Shown: positions 36,790 through 45,420 of the stretch, in pieces
Numbering within the stretch: position 1 is the first letter of the stretch
Layout of the letters: the number at the start of each line of letters is the position of its first letter
Assembly: GCF_023634025.1 (NCBI RefSeq)
Contig: NZ_JALJCW010000001.1
Coordinates: 1,153,501-1,217,500, forward strand
Direction: 5' to 3'
Length of the DNA: 64,000 nt
Source: Hanstruepera flava
Lineage (GTDB): Bacteria; Bacteroidota; Bacteroidia; Flavobacteriales; Flavobacteriaceae
Translations under genes and position numbers: made by a program
The notes under the pieces: generated by a model
Told to the model about the DNA's origin: nothing
Databases searched by the model: none
Seen by the model: only the letters and a program-made list of their open reading frames with translations

Positions 36790-38448
36790 CTATAATGTTT
36801 GACTTTTTAAAATCCCCTGTACACGTTGCGCGAAGAACACCAAGTATAAGAAACATACTGCTGCAATCCAATATGATGGGTGAATACCTATTATATCAGC
36901 TAACTTTCCTTGTATTGGTGGGATAATAGCACCACCCAAAATCATCATAATTAAAAAAGATGAACCTTGAGACGTGTATTTTCCTAAACCTTGAATACTT
37001 AAAGCAAATATACATGGCCACATAATAGAGCAAAATAGTCCACCACTTAAAAAAGCAAATAAAGCCAACTTGCCTGTTGTAAATAATCCAATTAAAACAG
37101 CTATCATACCCAACAGTCCAAATATTTTTAATGTTAAGGCAGGTTTTTCCTTTCCTAAAAAGAAACCGCCAATTTGAATGGCAATACAAATGGCAAACAA
37201 AAACAAACTACTTACATCAAATCCAGATATAAAATTTACAAATAGTACTACGCCAAAAGCAATATATGGCACAATAATATATAACCATGTTTTCCACTTA
37301 TCCGCTGGATTAAAAACAGCAATAGCTCCTGCCCAACGACCTATCATGAGCCCTCCCCAATACAATGAAATCAAAGGAGCAATTTGCGAGTCGCTCATAG
37401 CAGGCATTCCTAAAGCGTTGTATTCAATACCATTAATGGTTTCGGTTACATATTTTAATAATTCTCCTAAATTACTCTGAATAGTTACCTCAACCCCCAC
37501 ATAAGTAAAAATAGCTAACATCCCTAAAACCAATTGTGGATAGCGCATAGCTCCCCAACCCTCTTGGTTCTTTTTGGCCAACATATTGGATATAAATAAT
37601 ACGCCTACAACCACAACTAATCCAACAATAGACAATTTCAAGATAAAATCATTGTCTGGTGTTCCCTTGTATTGATCAAAAATCAAATAAAAACAAATAG
37701 CTAGAAGTATTGTCATAATGCTCAAAGAGCCAACAGCCTTTGGTGCCTTAATAATTTCTGGATTGGCTTTTGCCTGTGGTAACTTTTTTGAAAAATAAAA
37801 CAAGGCTGCCGCTGCTAAAAACAAACCACCTACTGCCAAATATAAATATTGAACTGTTGACAAGGTTATAGTTTGATTGGCTATCATTTCTTTTAACTCC
37901 GCTCCAGACTTCGGGGTAGAACCAAACAATATTAATGCAATTACTATTGGGCCAATAGTTGTACCGAAAGAATTAACACCGCCTGCTAAATTCAATCGGT
38001 GTGCGCCTTTCTCTGAATCGCCAAGCGCAATGGCAAACGGATTGGCAGCTGTTTGTTGTAATGAAAACCCTAAACCAACAATAAATAGAGCACCAAGCAC
38101 GTAATAAAAAATATTGGAATCACCTGGTTCCGCTCCCTCTATGGCTGGAAACATAACTACAGCTCCCAAAGCACTTAACAACAAGCCATAAATAATGCCG
38201 TTTTTATAGCCCCAACTATTCATTATATCTTTTCCTTTGGTATTTGAAATTACAAATAGAAAAAGTGCTCCAAAGTAATAAGCTCCATAAAAGGCAAAGT
38301 CTACCAGTTGCGATTGAAATTGATCAATCTCAAAATAGGTTTTACAAAACGGAATAAAAACACCGTTGGATGCGGCTATAAATCCCCAAAAGAAAAACAC
38401 TGTAACCAAAGTGTACAGTGCTTGTTTGTAGTTTTGTTGTTCAGTCAT
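36790..38448 (-). CDS. FucP-type sugar MFS transporter
   Basis: Major facilitator protein of 552 residues with twelve or more hydrophobic segments. The N terminus [22 protein letters not shown] and [19 protein letters not shown] match the glucose/galactose/fucose:H+ symporter (FucP/GluP) family, as do [38 protein letters not shown]. It is longer than E. coli FucP (about 438) because of an extended central loop region with extra membrane segments, as in other Bacteroidota members. The sugar cannot be assigned. It is a single gene with its own terminator; the umuC-umuD pair lies upstream on the same strand. Confidence 0.92.
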   Translation of the reverse strand: MTEQQNYKQALYTLVTVFFFWGFIAASNGVFIPFCKTYFEIDQFQSQLVDFAFYGAYYFGALFLFVISNTKGKDIMNSWGYKNGIIYGLLLSALGAVVMFPAIEGAEPGDSNIFYYVLGALFIVGLGFSLQQTAANPFAIALGDSEKGAHRLNLAGGVNSFGTTIGPIVIALILFGSTPKSGAELKEMIANQTITLSTVQYLYLAVGGLFLAAAALFYFSKKLPQAKANPEIIKAPKAVGSLSIMTILLAICFYLIFDQYKGTPDNDFILKLSIVGLVVVVGVLFISNMLAKKNQEGWGAMRYPQLVLGMLAIFTYVGVEVTIQSNLGELLKYVTETINGIEYNALGMPAMSDSQIAPLISLYWGGLMIGRWAGAIAVFNPADKWKTWLYIIVPYIAFGVVLFVNFISGFDVSSLFLFAICIAIQIGGFFLGKEKPALTLKIFGLLGMIAVLIGLFTTGKLALFAFLSGGLFCSIMWPCIFALSIQGLGKYTSQGSSFLIMMILGGAIIPPIQGKLADIIGIHPSYWIAAVCFLYLVFFAQRVQGILKSQTL

Positions 38449-38501
38449 GCTATGAGTTAGTTAATTTTGACTGTAAGATAGTATTTTTTAGTTACTCTTT
38501 G

Positions 38502-38942
38502 CTACACCTTTTTTATCACATTGGTAACAATACCCCAAATAACAAATTCATTGTCTTCAGTAATTTTTATGGGTTTGTAATTAGCATTTTCTGGTTGCAA
38601 CCAGACACCGTCTTTTTCTACACGCAAGCGTTTTACGGTAAACTCACCATCAAGAAAACAAACAGCTATTTTGTTGTGTTCAGGTTCTAAACTTCTATCA
38701 ATAACCAATAAATCATTATCATCCAACCCTGCGTCTATCATACTTTGCCCTGAGACTCTTGCGTAGAAAGTTGAGAGTTTATTTTTAACTAGCATGTCAT
38801 CCAAAGACAAGCGTTCTTCTTTAAAATCTTCTGCTGGTGATGGAAATCCAGCAGAAATTCCTGAATCAACAAAAAGTGCTCCAGAATTTTCTAAAAATTC
38901 TGGAACGAAGAAGGTCAGTTTTTGGGGTTCTTTTGTTAGCAT
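38502..38942 (-). CDS. umuD: UmuD-like autoproteolytic DNA polymerase V subunit
   Basis: S24-family protein of 146 residues. Ser67 (SGQSM) and Lys104 (FTVKRLR) form the Ser-Lys dyad with the same 37-residue spacing as E. coli UmuD Ser60/Lys97. The self-cleavage site is Ala31-Gly32 (SGISAGFPSP). Processing would give UmuD', the active partner of UmuC. It follows umuC with a seven-base overlap (ATGCTAA), reversing the classical umuDC order. No DNA-binding domain is present, so it is not LexA. Confidence 0.95.
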   Translation of the reverse strand: MLTKEPQKLTFFVPEFLENSGALFVDSGISAGFPSPAEDFKEERLSLDDMLVKNKLSTFYARVSGQSMIDAGLDDNDLLVIDRSLEPEHNKIAVCFLDGEFTVKRLRVEKDGVWLQPENANYKPIKITEDNEFVIWGIVTNVIKKV

Positions 38943-40195
38943 TTTACTTTTATAATATCGTTAATATTGGTTGTGTATCTTGGAGAAAGTCGCTCTTGAC
39001 GCATTTTCCACGTGCGTTCTAAATCTTGATTGCCCAACTTTATTTTGTCAGCATGATATTTCTTGTTTATGCGGTCTATTGCCAACATTAATGGTTTATG
39101 CTTTGGGTTTTCACTTTCATACATATCTAATTGATAGTTATCTCTGGGTACAATTCCTGCAACAATAACACCTGCTCGTTTGTACTTGATGCCCTCTTTA
39201 AAAATAGCCTCAACCGCTTTTACGGCTCCACTACTTATTGTTAAGGATGAATCGGTTGGGTAAGGTAAACTTATATGTTTACTAGCTCGATGTTGTTGTA
39301 AATCTTTTTTATGTCTATCGCTACTCAAGGTAACAATAATCATGTGGCAATAGGATTTTTGTTTGCGTAACTTTTCGGCACAACTGGTTGCAAAGGTTGA
39401 AACCCGTTCTTTTATATAATTAATATCATCATAAGTGTAATCAAAGCTTCTGGTTGTTGCAATGGCTCGCTTATTTTTTGGTTCATCCAAAAGTATTTTT
39501 GAATTTCCCTCTAAATCCTTTTTCAATTTCCATTCGGTAATAGAGAATGTTTTACGAACCCAATCATCTGGAAGTTGTGTAAAATCATAGGCTGTTTTAC
39601 AACCTTTAGTCTTTAGTCGCTTAGCTAAACTATAACCAATACCCCAGATATTTTCTATTTTGATCCATTTTAAAGCTTTTATTCTGCTTTCCTCAGAATC
39701 AATAACATATACGCCTTTGGTTTCGTTAGGAAATTTTCTAGCAATCTTATTGGCCACTTTACTCAATGCTTTTGTAGGTGCAATACCAACACAAGTGGGA
39801 ATACCTGTCCACTTTAAAATACGTCTTCGCATTTGAATTCCATAGTCCTTAAAATTACAATTATCGAAACCTTTAAACTGTAAAAACGCCTCATCTATGC
39901 TATACACTTCAACATCTGGAGTGAATTGTTGCAATATACCCATAACACGAGAGCTCATGTCCCCATATAGTGGATAATTTGAAGACAGCACTTGAATACT
40001 ATTTGCTTTGCAAAAACCTTCCCATTTAAAAATTGGTGCGCCAAATGGCAATTCAATAGCTTTAGCTTCGTCGCTCATAGAGATAACGCAACCGTCATTA
40101 TTGCTTAAAATAGCAACTGGCTTCCCTTGTAAACTGGGATTAAAAACTCGTTCACAAGAGGTATAAAAATTATTACAATCTACTAAAGCATACAT
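38936..40195 (-). CDS. umuC: UmuC-like Y-family DNA polymerase
   Basis: Translesion polymerase of 419 residues, the catalytic subunit of Pol V. Palm motifs are VDCNNFYTSCERVFNP near the N terminus (first metal Asp), the nucleotide-binding LSNNDGCVIS, and YSIDEAFLQF with the second acidic pair; helix-hairpin-helix IENIWGIGYSLAKRL and the little-finger region with RATTRSFDYTY-like IATTRSFDYTY follow. Length is normal. It precedes umuD, so the polymerase is translated first. The 80-base intergenic region shared with bioF contains a TTTGTTT/AAACAAA palindrome; whether it is an SOS operator is unknown. Confidence 0.96.
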   Translation of the reverse strand: MYALVDCNNFYTSCERVFNPSLQGKPVAILSNNDGCVISMSDEAKAIELPFGAPIFKWEGFCKANSIQVLSSNYPLYGDMSSRVMGILQQFTPDVEVYSIDEAFLQFKGFDNCNFKDYGIQMRRRILKWTGIPTCVGIAPTKALSKVANKIARKFPNETKGVYVIDSEESRIKALKWIKIENIWGIGYSLAKRLKTKGCKTAYDFTQLPDDWVRKTFSITEWKLKKDLEGNSKILLDEPKNKRAIATTRSFDYTYDDINYIKERVSTFATSCAEKLRKQKSYCHMIIVTLSSDRHKKDLQQHRASKHISLPYPTDSSLTISSGAVKAVEAIFKEGIKYKRAGVIVAGIVPRDNYQLDMYESENPKHKPLMLAIDRINKKYHADKIKLGNQDLERTWKMRQERLSPRYTTNINDIIKVKC

Positions 40196-40241
40196 CTGTA
40201 TAAAGATAAAACAAAACGGTTTTAAATAGTATGTGATTATT

Positions 40242-40249
40242 TATATTTG
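40242..40249 (+). promoter_or_regulatory. -7 promoter element of the biotin operon
   Basis: TATATTTG matches TAnnTTTG, 26 bases before the bioF ATG. It overlaps a palindrome at 40246-40260, so binding there could block transcription. Confidence 0.55.
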
Positions 40250-40260
40250 TTTAAAACAAA
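40246..40260. promoter_or_regulatory. 15-bp palindrome over the bioF promoter, candidate operator
   Basis: TTTGTTT and AAACAAA flank a single central A. It lies at the -7 element and expected start of transcription for bioF and upstream of divergent umuC. It does not look like the known BirA or BioR sites. It is AT-rich, so chance is possible. Confidence 0.35.
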
Positions 40261-40275
40261 TTTCTCATTCAATAA

Positions 40276-41433
40276 ATGAAAATCTTCCCAAAAAAACTTG
40301 CCGAAAAACTTCAAAAGCGAGAAACAGAAAACGCTTTACGACAGCTTGGTATTCAAAATAAGTTAGTGGATTTTTCATCCAACGATTATTTGGGGTTTTC
40401 AAAATCAGATACTATTTTTAATCAGACCCATGAGTATTTGGTAGGTCATAATATCAAACAAAATGGCGCAACAGGTTCTAGATTGCTGTCTGGTAATCAC
40501 GGATTGTATCAACTTGTTGAAACTGTTTTGTGCGAATTTCATAAAGCTGATGCTGCGCTTGTGTTCAATTCAGGCTACGATGCCAATATAGGATTCTTTT
40601 CTTGTGTACCGCAACGACACGATATTATTTTGTACGATGAATATGTTCATGCTTCCATTCGAGATGGAATAAGCATGAGTCATGCCAATGCCTATAAATT
40701 TGCTCATAACGATTTAAGCGATTTAGACAGCTTATTAAAACGGCATTCTGAAGCTATTTTAGATGCCAACATAACCATTTATGTTGTTACAGAATCGGTA
40801 TTTTCTATGGATGGTGACTCGCCAGACTTGGAAACTTTAGCTCAATTATGCACCAATTATCATGCCCATTTAATTATAGATGAAGCTCACGCTGTAGGTG
40901 TATTTGGTAAATATGGTAAAGGTCTCGTTCAAGACCTTGAACTTGAGCGTCAAATTTTTGCCAGAATCGTCACTTTCGGGAAAGCTTTAGGTACTCATGG
41001 TGCAGCTATTTTAGGAAGCAGCCAATTAAAATCTTATTTGGTGAATTTTTCACGTAGTCTTATTTATACAACAGCATTGCCTCCGCATACATTGGCAACC
41101 ATAAATTCGGCATATTTAGAATTAATAAAAACCAACGTGATTCAATCATTACAGGAAAACATCAATCACTTTAAAACAGAAACTGACAATCATAATTTAA
41201 AATCATATTTCATTGGTAGTGATTCAGCTATTCATTGTGCAATAATTTCAGGAAACGAAAACGTAAAACAAATAGCCCAGCAAATACAGGAAAATGGTTT
41301 TAGCGTGAAGCCTATTTTATCTCCTACCGTACCTAAAGGTCAAGAGCGCTTGAGATTCTGCATACATAGTTATAATTCTAAACAAGAAATTTCGGAAGTC
41401 TTACAGTTGTTCGCTACTTTTGCACATGTATGA
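40276..41433 (+). CDS. bioF: 8-amino-7-oxononanoate synthase
   Basis: PLP enzyme joining pimeloyl-thioester and alanine, the first ring-assembly step of biotin. The 385-residue protein has the alpha-oxoamine synthase signature: DFSSNDYLGFSKS, GATGSRLLSGNHGLYQ, VFNSGYDANIGF, the PLP block IIDEAHAVGVFGKYGKG, and the Schiff-base lysine in IVTFGKALGTHGAAIL. Homologues such as 2-amino-3-ketobutyrate ligase are excluded by its position immediately upstream of bioD and bioA. It overlaps the next gene by four bases (ATGA). Confidence 0.95.
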   Translation: MKIFPKKLAEKLQKRETENALRQLGIQNKLVDFSSNDYLGFSKSDTIFNQTHEYLVGHNIKQNGATGSRLLSGNHGLYQLVETVLCEFHKADAALVFNSGYDANIGFFSCVPQRHDIILYDEYVHASIRDGISMSHANAYKFAHNDLSDLDSLLKRHSEAILDANITIYVVTESVFSMDGDSPDLETLAQLCTNYHAHLIIDEAHAVGVFGKYGKGLVQDLELERQIFARIVTFGKALGTHGAAILGSSQLKSYLVNFSRSLIYTTALPPHTLATINSAYLELIKTNVIQSLQENINHFKTETDNHNLKSYFIGSDSAIHCAIISGNENVKQIAQQIQENGFSVKPILSPTVPKGQERLRFCIHSYNSKQEISEVLQLFATFAHV

Positions 41434-41843
41434 GCGATATGTTTAAAACTATAGCTAGATTTCAATATTCTTCTGAAGCGCAAATTGTAAAAGGACGCCT
41501 TGAGGCTGAAGGAATTGAAGTGTTTTTACAAGACCATCTAACCATTGATACTGATCCGTTGGTGAGTAATGCTATTGGAGGTGTTAAGCTGAAGGTTTTA
41601 ACACAAGATGTACTGCAAGCAAAGCATATTTTAAACTCTATTCATCAATATTCATTGGATGATGAAGGCAACCCTATTACTTGCCCTAAATGTAAAAGTG
41701 ATAAGGTAGAACTATTTTCAACTATTAAAGATGCTAAAGCCTTCTTTGCATTTTTGTTTGGGTTTTTATTTGGCACCCTTCCGTTTCATACGCGACATAA
41801 TTATAAATGTGAAAATTGTAATAACGAGTTTCCTACAAAATGA
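41430..41843 (+). CDS. DUF2007-type protein with C-terminal zinc ribbon and membrane hairpin
   Basis: 137-residue protein. The first 70 residues (FKTIARFQYSSEAQIVKGRL...GVKLKVLTQDVLQAKHIL) match the DUF2007 putative signal-transducing fold, related to PII-like ferredoxin-fold sensors. Then CPKCKSDKVELF and CENCNNEF supply two CxxC pairs, a likely split zinc ribbon, separated by a hydrophobic segment (AKAFFAFLFGFLFGTLPF). It overlaps bioF and bioD by four bases on each side, so it is fully embedded in the biotin operon. Its role is unknown; a regulatory or membrane-associated function in biotin synthesis is conjecture. Confidence 0.85.
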   Translation: MSDMFKTIARFQYSSEAQIVKGRLEAEGIEVFLQDHLTIDTDPLVSNAIGGVKLKVLTQDVLQAKHILNSIHQYSLDDEGNPITCPKCKSDKVELFSTIKDAKAFFAFLFGFLFGTLPFHTRHNYKCENCNNEFPTK

Positions 41844-42457
41844 AGAAAATATTTATTACTGGTATATCAACCGATGTAGGTAAAACCATTGCCTCTGCGA
41901 TTATAACTGAAGCCTTGGAAGCCGATTACTGGAAACCCATTCAAGCTGGCGATTTAGATAATTGCGATACAAAAAAAGTAAGCCGATTGGTTTCCAATTC
42001 TAAATCAAAATTCCACGCTAATAGCTTTGCTTTAAACACGCCAATGAGCCCGCATGCTGCAGCAGAAATTGATGGTTTACAAATTAATATAACGGATATC
42101 AAAGAACCTAAAATCAAAAACAACTTGGTTATTGAAGGTGCTGGAGGTTTATTGGTTCCTTTTAATAATGAACAAACCATTTTCGATTTAATACAACCAG
42201 ATTATAAGATAATTGTGGTTTCCAGACACTATTTAGGAAGTATCAATCACACGTTGCTAACGGTGAACCTATTAAAAGAAAAAGGATTAGATGTATCATT
42301 AATTTACAGTGGAAACGAGCACCCTACGACTGAAGATATTATTTCAAAAATAGCAAAAGTTCCTGTTATTGGAAGAATAGATGAGGAACCCTATTTTGAT
42401 AAAAATGTGATTAAGGAATATGCTAATCGCTTTAAATCGGCTTTAAAAAAACTATGA
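41840..42457 (+). CDS. bioD: Dethiobiotin synthetase
   Basis: ATP-dependent carboxylase closing the ureido ring of dethiobiotin. The 205-residue protein has the P-loop-like FITGISTDVGKTIAS (GxxxxxGKT), catalytic Lys in YWKPIQAGD, the MSPHAAAEIDG block, and LVIEGAGGLLVPF. The length is normal. Four-base overlaps on both sides (with the DUF2007-type gene and bioA) indicate coupled translation. Confidence 0.96.
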   Translation: MKKIFITGISTDVGKTIASAIITEALEADYWKPIQAGDLDNCDTKKVSRLVSNSKSKFHANSFALNTPMSPHAAAEIDGLQINITDIKEPKIKNNLVIEGAGGLLVPFNNEQTIFDLIQPDYKIIVVSRHYLGSINHTLLTVNLLKEKGLDVSLIYSGNEHPTTEDIISKIAKVPVIGRIDEEPYFDKNVIKEYANRFKSALKKL

Positions 42458-43719
42458 GTTTAAGCAAACGTGACAAAAAACATCTTTGGCATCCTTTAAA
42501 GCAGCATCAATTGCAACCCGAAAGTATTGCAATCATAAAAGCTAAAGGCTGTATACTGACGGACGAAGATGGCAATGAATACATTGATGCTATTTCTTCG
42601 TGGTACACTTGCATGTATGGACATTGCAACGATTATATCATAGAAAAAACATATCAGCAAATGCAACAGCTAGACCAAATCATGTTTAGTGATTTCACGC
42701 ATGAACCAGCTGTTAAACTTTCTGAAGAGCTTATTAAAGTACTTCCCGAAGGCCAGAATAAAATTTTCTTTAATGATAATGGTTCTACTGCAGTTGAAGC
42801 TGGGATAAAAATGGCTTTACAGTACTACTTTAATAAGGGCGAAAAACGTTCAACATTTGTCGCTTTTGAAAATGGCTTTCATGGTGATACGTTTGGTGCC
42901 ATGAGTGTGTCTGGCTTATCGGTTTACAATGGTCCTTTTGAAGATTTCCTAATTGACGTTAAACGCATCCAGACGCCAAATGGCAAAAACCATGAGGACA
43001 TTTTAAACCAGTTACGAGAAATAACTTCTAACCATCAAGTCGCTGGATTTATATATGAACCCTTGCTTCAAGGTGCAGCAGGTATGACCATCCATGATGC
43101 TGATGGCTTAAATGATATTTTAAGGTTTTGTAAGCAAACAAATATCCTGACCATTGCGGACGAGGTTATGACTGGTTTTGGTAAAACAGGAAAATATTTT
43201 GCTTCAGATTATATAGAAACAAAACCAGACATTATGTGTTTTAGCAAGGCTCTAACAGCTGGCTTAATTCCTATGGCAATAACATCTTGTACGCAAAACA
43301 TTTACGATGCCTTTTTAAGTAATGACATGGCTAAAGGCTTTTTTCACTGCCATACCTATTCTGGAAATCCAATTGCCTGTGCAGCCGCTATTGCAGGAAT
43401 AGAATTACTGCAATCGGAAACCATTCAAAATAATATAAAACGAATCATAAAAGCACATCAAGAATTTAATAAAACTATAAAAGCGCATCCAAAAGTAAAG
43501 TCAACACGGCAACTAGGTGTTGTTTTTGCTCTTGATCTTGATACAAAAATGGAACGCTATGGTGGTTTGCGCGATAAGCTGCTAAAGTTTTTTATGGAAC
43601 GTGGTGTGTTTTTAAGACCGCTAGGCAACACCATTTATATTCAAGTGCCTTATGTAATTTCAAAAACTGAACTAGAAAAAGTTTATAGGGTCATTCAAGA
43701 AGCGCTAGATGCCCTCTAA
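42454..43719 (+). CDS. bioA: Adenosylmethionine-8-amino-7-oxononanoate aminotransferase
   Basis: PLP enzyme making 7,8-diaminopelargonate (421 residues). It begins with the typical KRDKKHLWHPLKQH and has DAISSWYTCMYGH, FFNDNGSTAVEAGIKMALQYY, the PLP Asp in TIADEVMTGFGKTGK, and the Schiff-base lysine in FSKALTAGLIPMA. The Trp-Tyr pair of SSWYT is typical of BioA. The 3' end overlaps the convergent Coa1-like gene by 15 bases. Confidence 0.97.
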   Translation: MSLSKRDKKHLWHPLKQHQLQPESIAIIKAKGCILTDEDGNEYIDAISSWYTCMYGHCNDYIIEKTYQQMQQLDQIMFSDFTHEPAVKLSEELIKVLPEGQNKIFFNDNGSTAVEAGIKMALQYYFNKGEKRSTFVAFENGFHGDTFGAMSVSGLSVYNGPFEDFLIDVKRIQTPNGKNHEDILNQLREITSNHQVAGFIYEPLLQGAAGMTIHDADGLNDILRFCKQTNILTIADEVMTGFGKTGKYFASDYIETKPDIMCFSKALTAGLIPMAITSCTQNIYDAFLSNDMAKGFFHCHTYSGNPIACAAAIAGIELLQSETIQNNIKRIIKAHQEFNKTIKAHPKVKSTRQLGVVFALDLDTKMERYGGLRDKLLKFFMERGVFLRPLGNTIYIQVPYVISKTELEKVYRVIQEALDAL

Positions 43720-44136
43720 CGATTTATCAAGTAGATTAATTTCTTCTTGTGTGTCTTTTATAATAACGTAAAGTTCTTCATAACTCCAATCACCATCATA
43801 CTTATCTCCTTTAACAACAATGGTTGCTTTTCCTTTCTCCCCTTCAACAGGTATTTTTAAATCGGCATGACCTTCTCCATTTTTTAAGGATATATTGCCT
43901 TTAAACATACCATCTGGTTCAATATCATGGCCTAAAGCAGCAATAACATCGGGATGATCATTCGCCAATTCAATAGCATGAGCATAAGGTGTACTATTCT
44001 TTAAAGCTTTACTAACACCAAAAACAGCTGCACCTACACCAAATACAAAAAGTAATATAACGGTCAAACAACCGCCTACAGGAATAACCCAAGGCCAATT
44101 TCTTGCGAACCAACTTTTTTGTTGTACTGTTTCCAT
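43705..44136 (-). CDS. Coa1/Tim21-domain membrane protein
   Basis: 143-residue protein with a single N-terminal membrane span (WVIPVGGCLTVILLFVFGVGAAVFG, residues about 16-40) and a soluble domain with IELANDHPDVIAALGHDIEPDGMFKG-type sequence resembling the Coa1/Tim21 family (cytochrome c oxidase assembly factor-like). The last 30 residues include DWSYEELYVIIKDTQEEI. Despite the family name, no oxidase genes are nearby. It stands on the opposite strand inside the biotin cluster and overlaps the bioA 3' end, so it probably has its own promoter in the 44137-44200 gap. Confidence 0.75.
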   Translation of the reverse strand: METVQQKSWFARNWPWVIPVGGCLTVILLFVFGVGAAVFGVSKALKNSTPYAHAIELANDHPDVIAALGHDIEPDGMFKGNISLKNGEGHADLKIPVEGEKGKATIVVKGDKYDGDWSYEELYVIIKDTQEEINLLDKSLEGI

Positions 44137-44176
44137 AATATTAAGCTTTACTAAATATAAGTATTTAGAAATTAGC

Positions 44177-44207
44177 TTTTGTTACATTTCAATAAAACTT
44201 ACTTTTG
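44177..44207 (+). promoter_or_regulatory. Promoter of the biotin-cluster beta-ketoacyl synthase
   Basis: TTTTG at 44177-44181, an 18-base spacer and TACTTTTG at 44200-44207 give a complete Bacteroidota-type promoter (-33 TTTG, -7 TAnnTTTG). Transcription should begin near 44213, about ten bases before the TTG start at 44223. Confidence 0.65.
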
Positions 44208-44222
44208 TCAAAAGTTTTTTTA

Positions 44223-45362
44223 TTGCAAAAACCAATTTCCATTGTTGCTCTTCAATCTATCTCTCCGCTAGGCAAAACTCTAGAGGAAAGTTGGCATTCC
44301 TATCAAAATAACCAACATTGTTTTTCTGAACAAAACGGGAGTTTAGTAGCACGTTTATCACAAGAATCTCAAGAAGAAATTAAAAAGCTACGATTAGATG
44401 ACAGCAAATATAAATCATTAGATGACAGTGTTCTTTTCGCCATTTATTGTTCTCGAAAAGCTATTGAACAAGCTCACTGGAAAGCTTCAGATAATTTCGG
44501 GATTAATATTGGTTCATCCAGAGGGGCAACTCATTTATTCGAGTCGTACTTCAAGGAATTTCTTAAAAAAGAAAAAACAAAACCCTTGAGCTCGCCAACA
44601 ACTACGTTGGGAAATATTTCGTCTTGGGTAGCCCATGATTTACAAACACAAGGCCCAGAGATCAGTCATTCAATTACCTGCTCTACAGCGTTGCATGCCA
44701 TGCTTAATGGTATTGCATGGATAAATTCGGGTATGTGCAACAAATTTTTAGTAGGTGGTAGCGAAGCGCCAATAACACCATTTACCATTGCGCAGATGCA
44801 AGCGCTTAAAATTTACGCCAAAAAAAACACAGGCTTTCCATGTCGTGCATTAGATTCAAACAAAAAAAGTAACGCCATGATTCTTGGTGAAGGCGCCTCT
44901 ATGGCATGTTTAGAATCTGGCAACCCAAAACACTCCTTAGCTCAAATAATAGGTATTGGCTATGCAACTGAAGTATTGGAACACAACGCTTCGCTATCAA
45001 CCGATGCCATATGCTTTCAGCGTTCCATGAAAATGGCTTTAGGAGGTGTTAATCCAAACGAAGTTGATATTGTTATCACACATACGCCAGGAACCCTAAA
45101 AGGCGATCTAGCCGAAATAAATGCCATAAAAAAAATATTTTGTAACAAAATTCCTGCATTGACTACTAATAAATGGAAGGTAGGACATACACTAGGCGCT
45201 TCAGGTATGTTAAATATAGAAATGGCAATTCACATGTTAAACAAACAACAATTCATTTCTGTTCCTTTTATTGAAAGTACCACACCAAAAAACATAAGTA
45301 AAATACTAGTTAATGCTGTTGGGTTTGGAGGAAATGCGGTAAGCATTTTACTTTCAAAATAA
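44223..45362 (+). CDS. Beta-ketoacyl synthase-like enzyme of the biotin cluster
   Basis: KAS-fold condensing enzyme of 379 residues from TTG 44223. The Cys-His-His triad is intact: Cys153 (SITCSTALHAM), His287 (ITHTPGT) and His322 (KVGHTLGASG), with Lys317 at the conserved position five residues before the last His. There is no ATG near the N terminus. An upstream TTG at 44205 lies inside the -7 promoter element and probably is not transcribed; TTG 44223 gives the N terminus LQKPISIVALQSISPLG, which suits the family. Its place between bioA and bioB suggests it helps make the pimeloyl precursor, since bioC/bioH are not visible here. Confidence 0.85.
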   Translation: MQKPISIVALQSISPLGKTLEESWHSYQNNQHCFSEQNGSLVARLSQESQEEIKKLRLDDSKYKSLDDSVLFAIYCSRKAIEQAHWKASDNFGINIGSSRGATHLFESYFKEFLKKEKTKPLSSPTTTLGNISSWVAHDLQTQGPEISHSITCSTALHAMLNGIAWINSGMCNKFLVGGSEAPITPFTIAQMQALKIYAKKNTGFPCRALDSNKKSNAMILGEGASMACLESGNPKHSLAQIIGIGYATEVLEHNASLSTDAICFQRSMKMALGGVNPNEVDIVITHTPGTLKGDLAEINAIKKIFCNKIPALTTNKWKVGHTLGASGMLNIEMAIHMLNKQQFISVPFIESTTPKNISKILVNAVGFGGNAVSILLSK

Positions 45363-45420
45363 ATATTGTATGACAATTATAAAGGTCATATATTTCATGA
45401 ACTTTTAAAACTTCAAAACA

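Noticed and set aside
38502-38942. LexA repressor
   Set aside because: No DNA-binding domain precedes the S24 domain, and it is coupled to umuC.
44205-44222. TTG start giving six extra residues on the beta-ketoacyl synthase
   Set aside because: It overlaps the -7 element TACTTTTG and should lie upstream of the transcript start.
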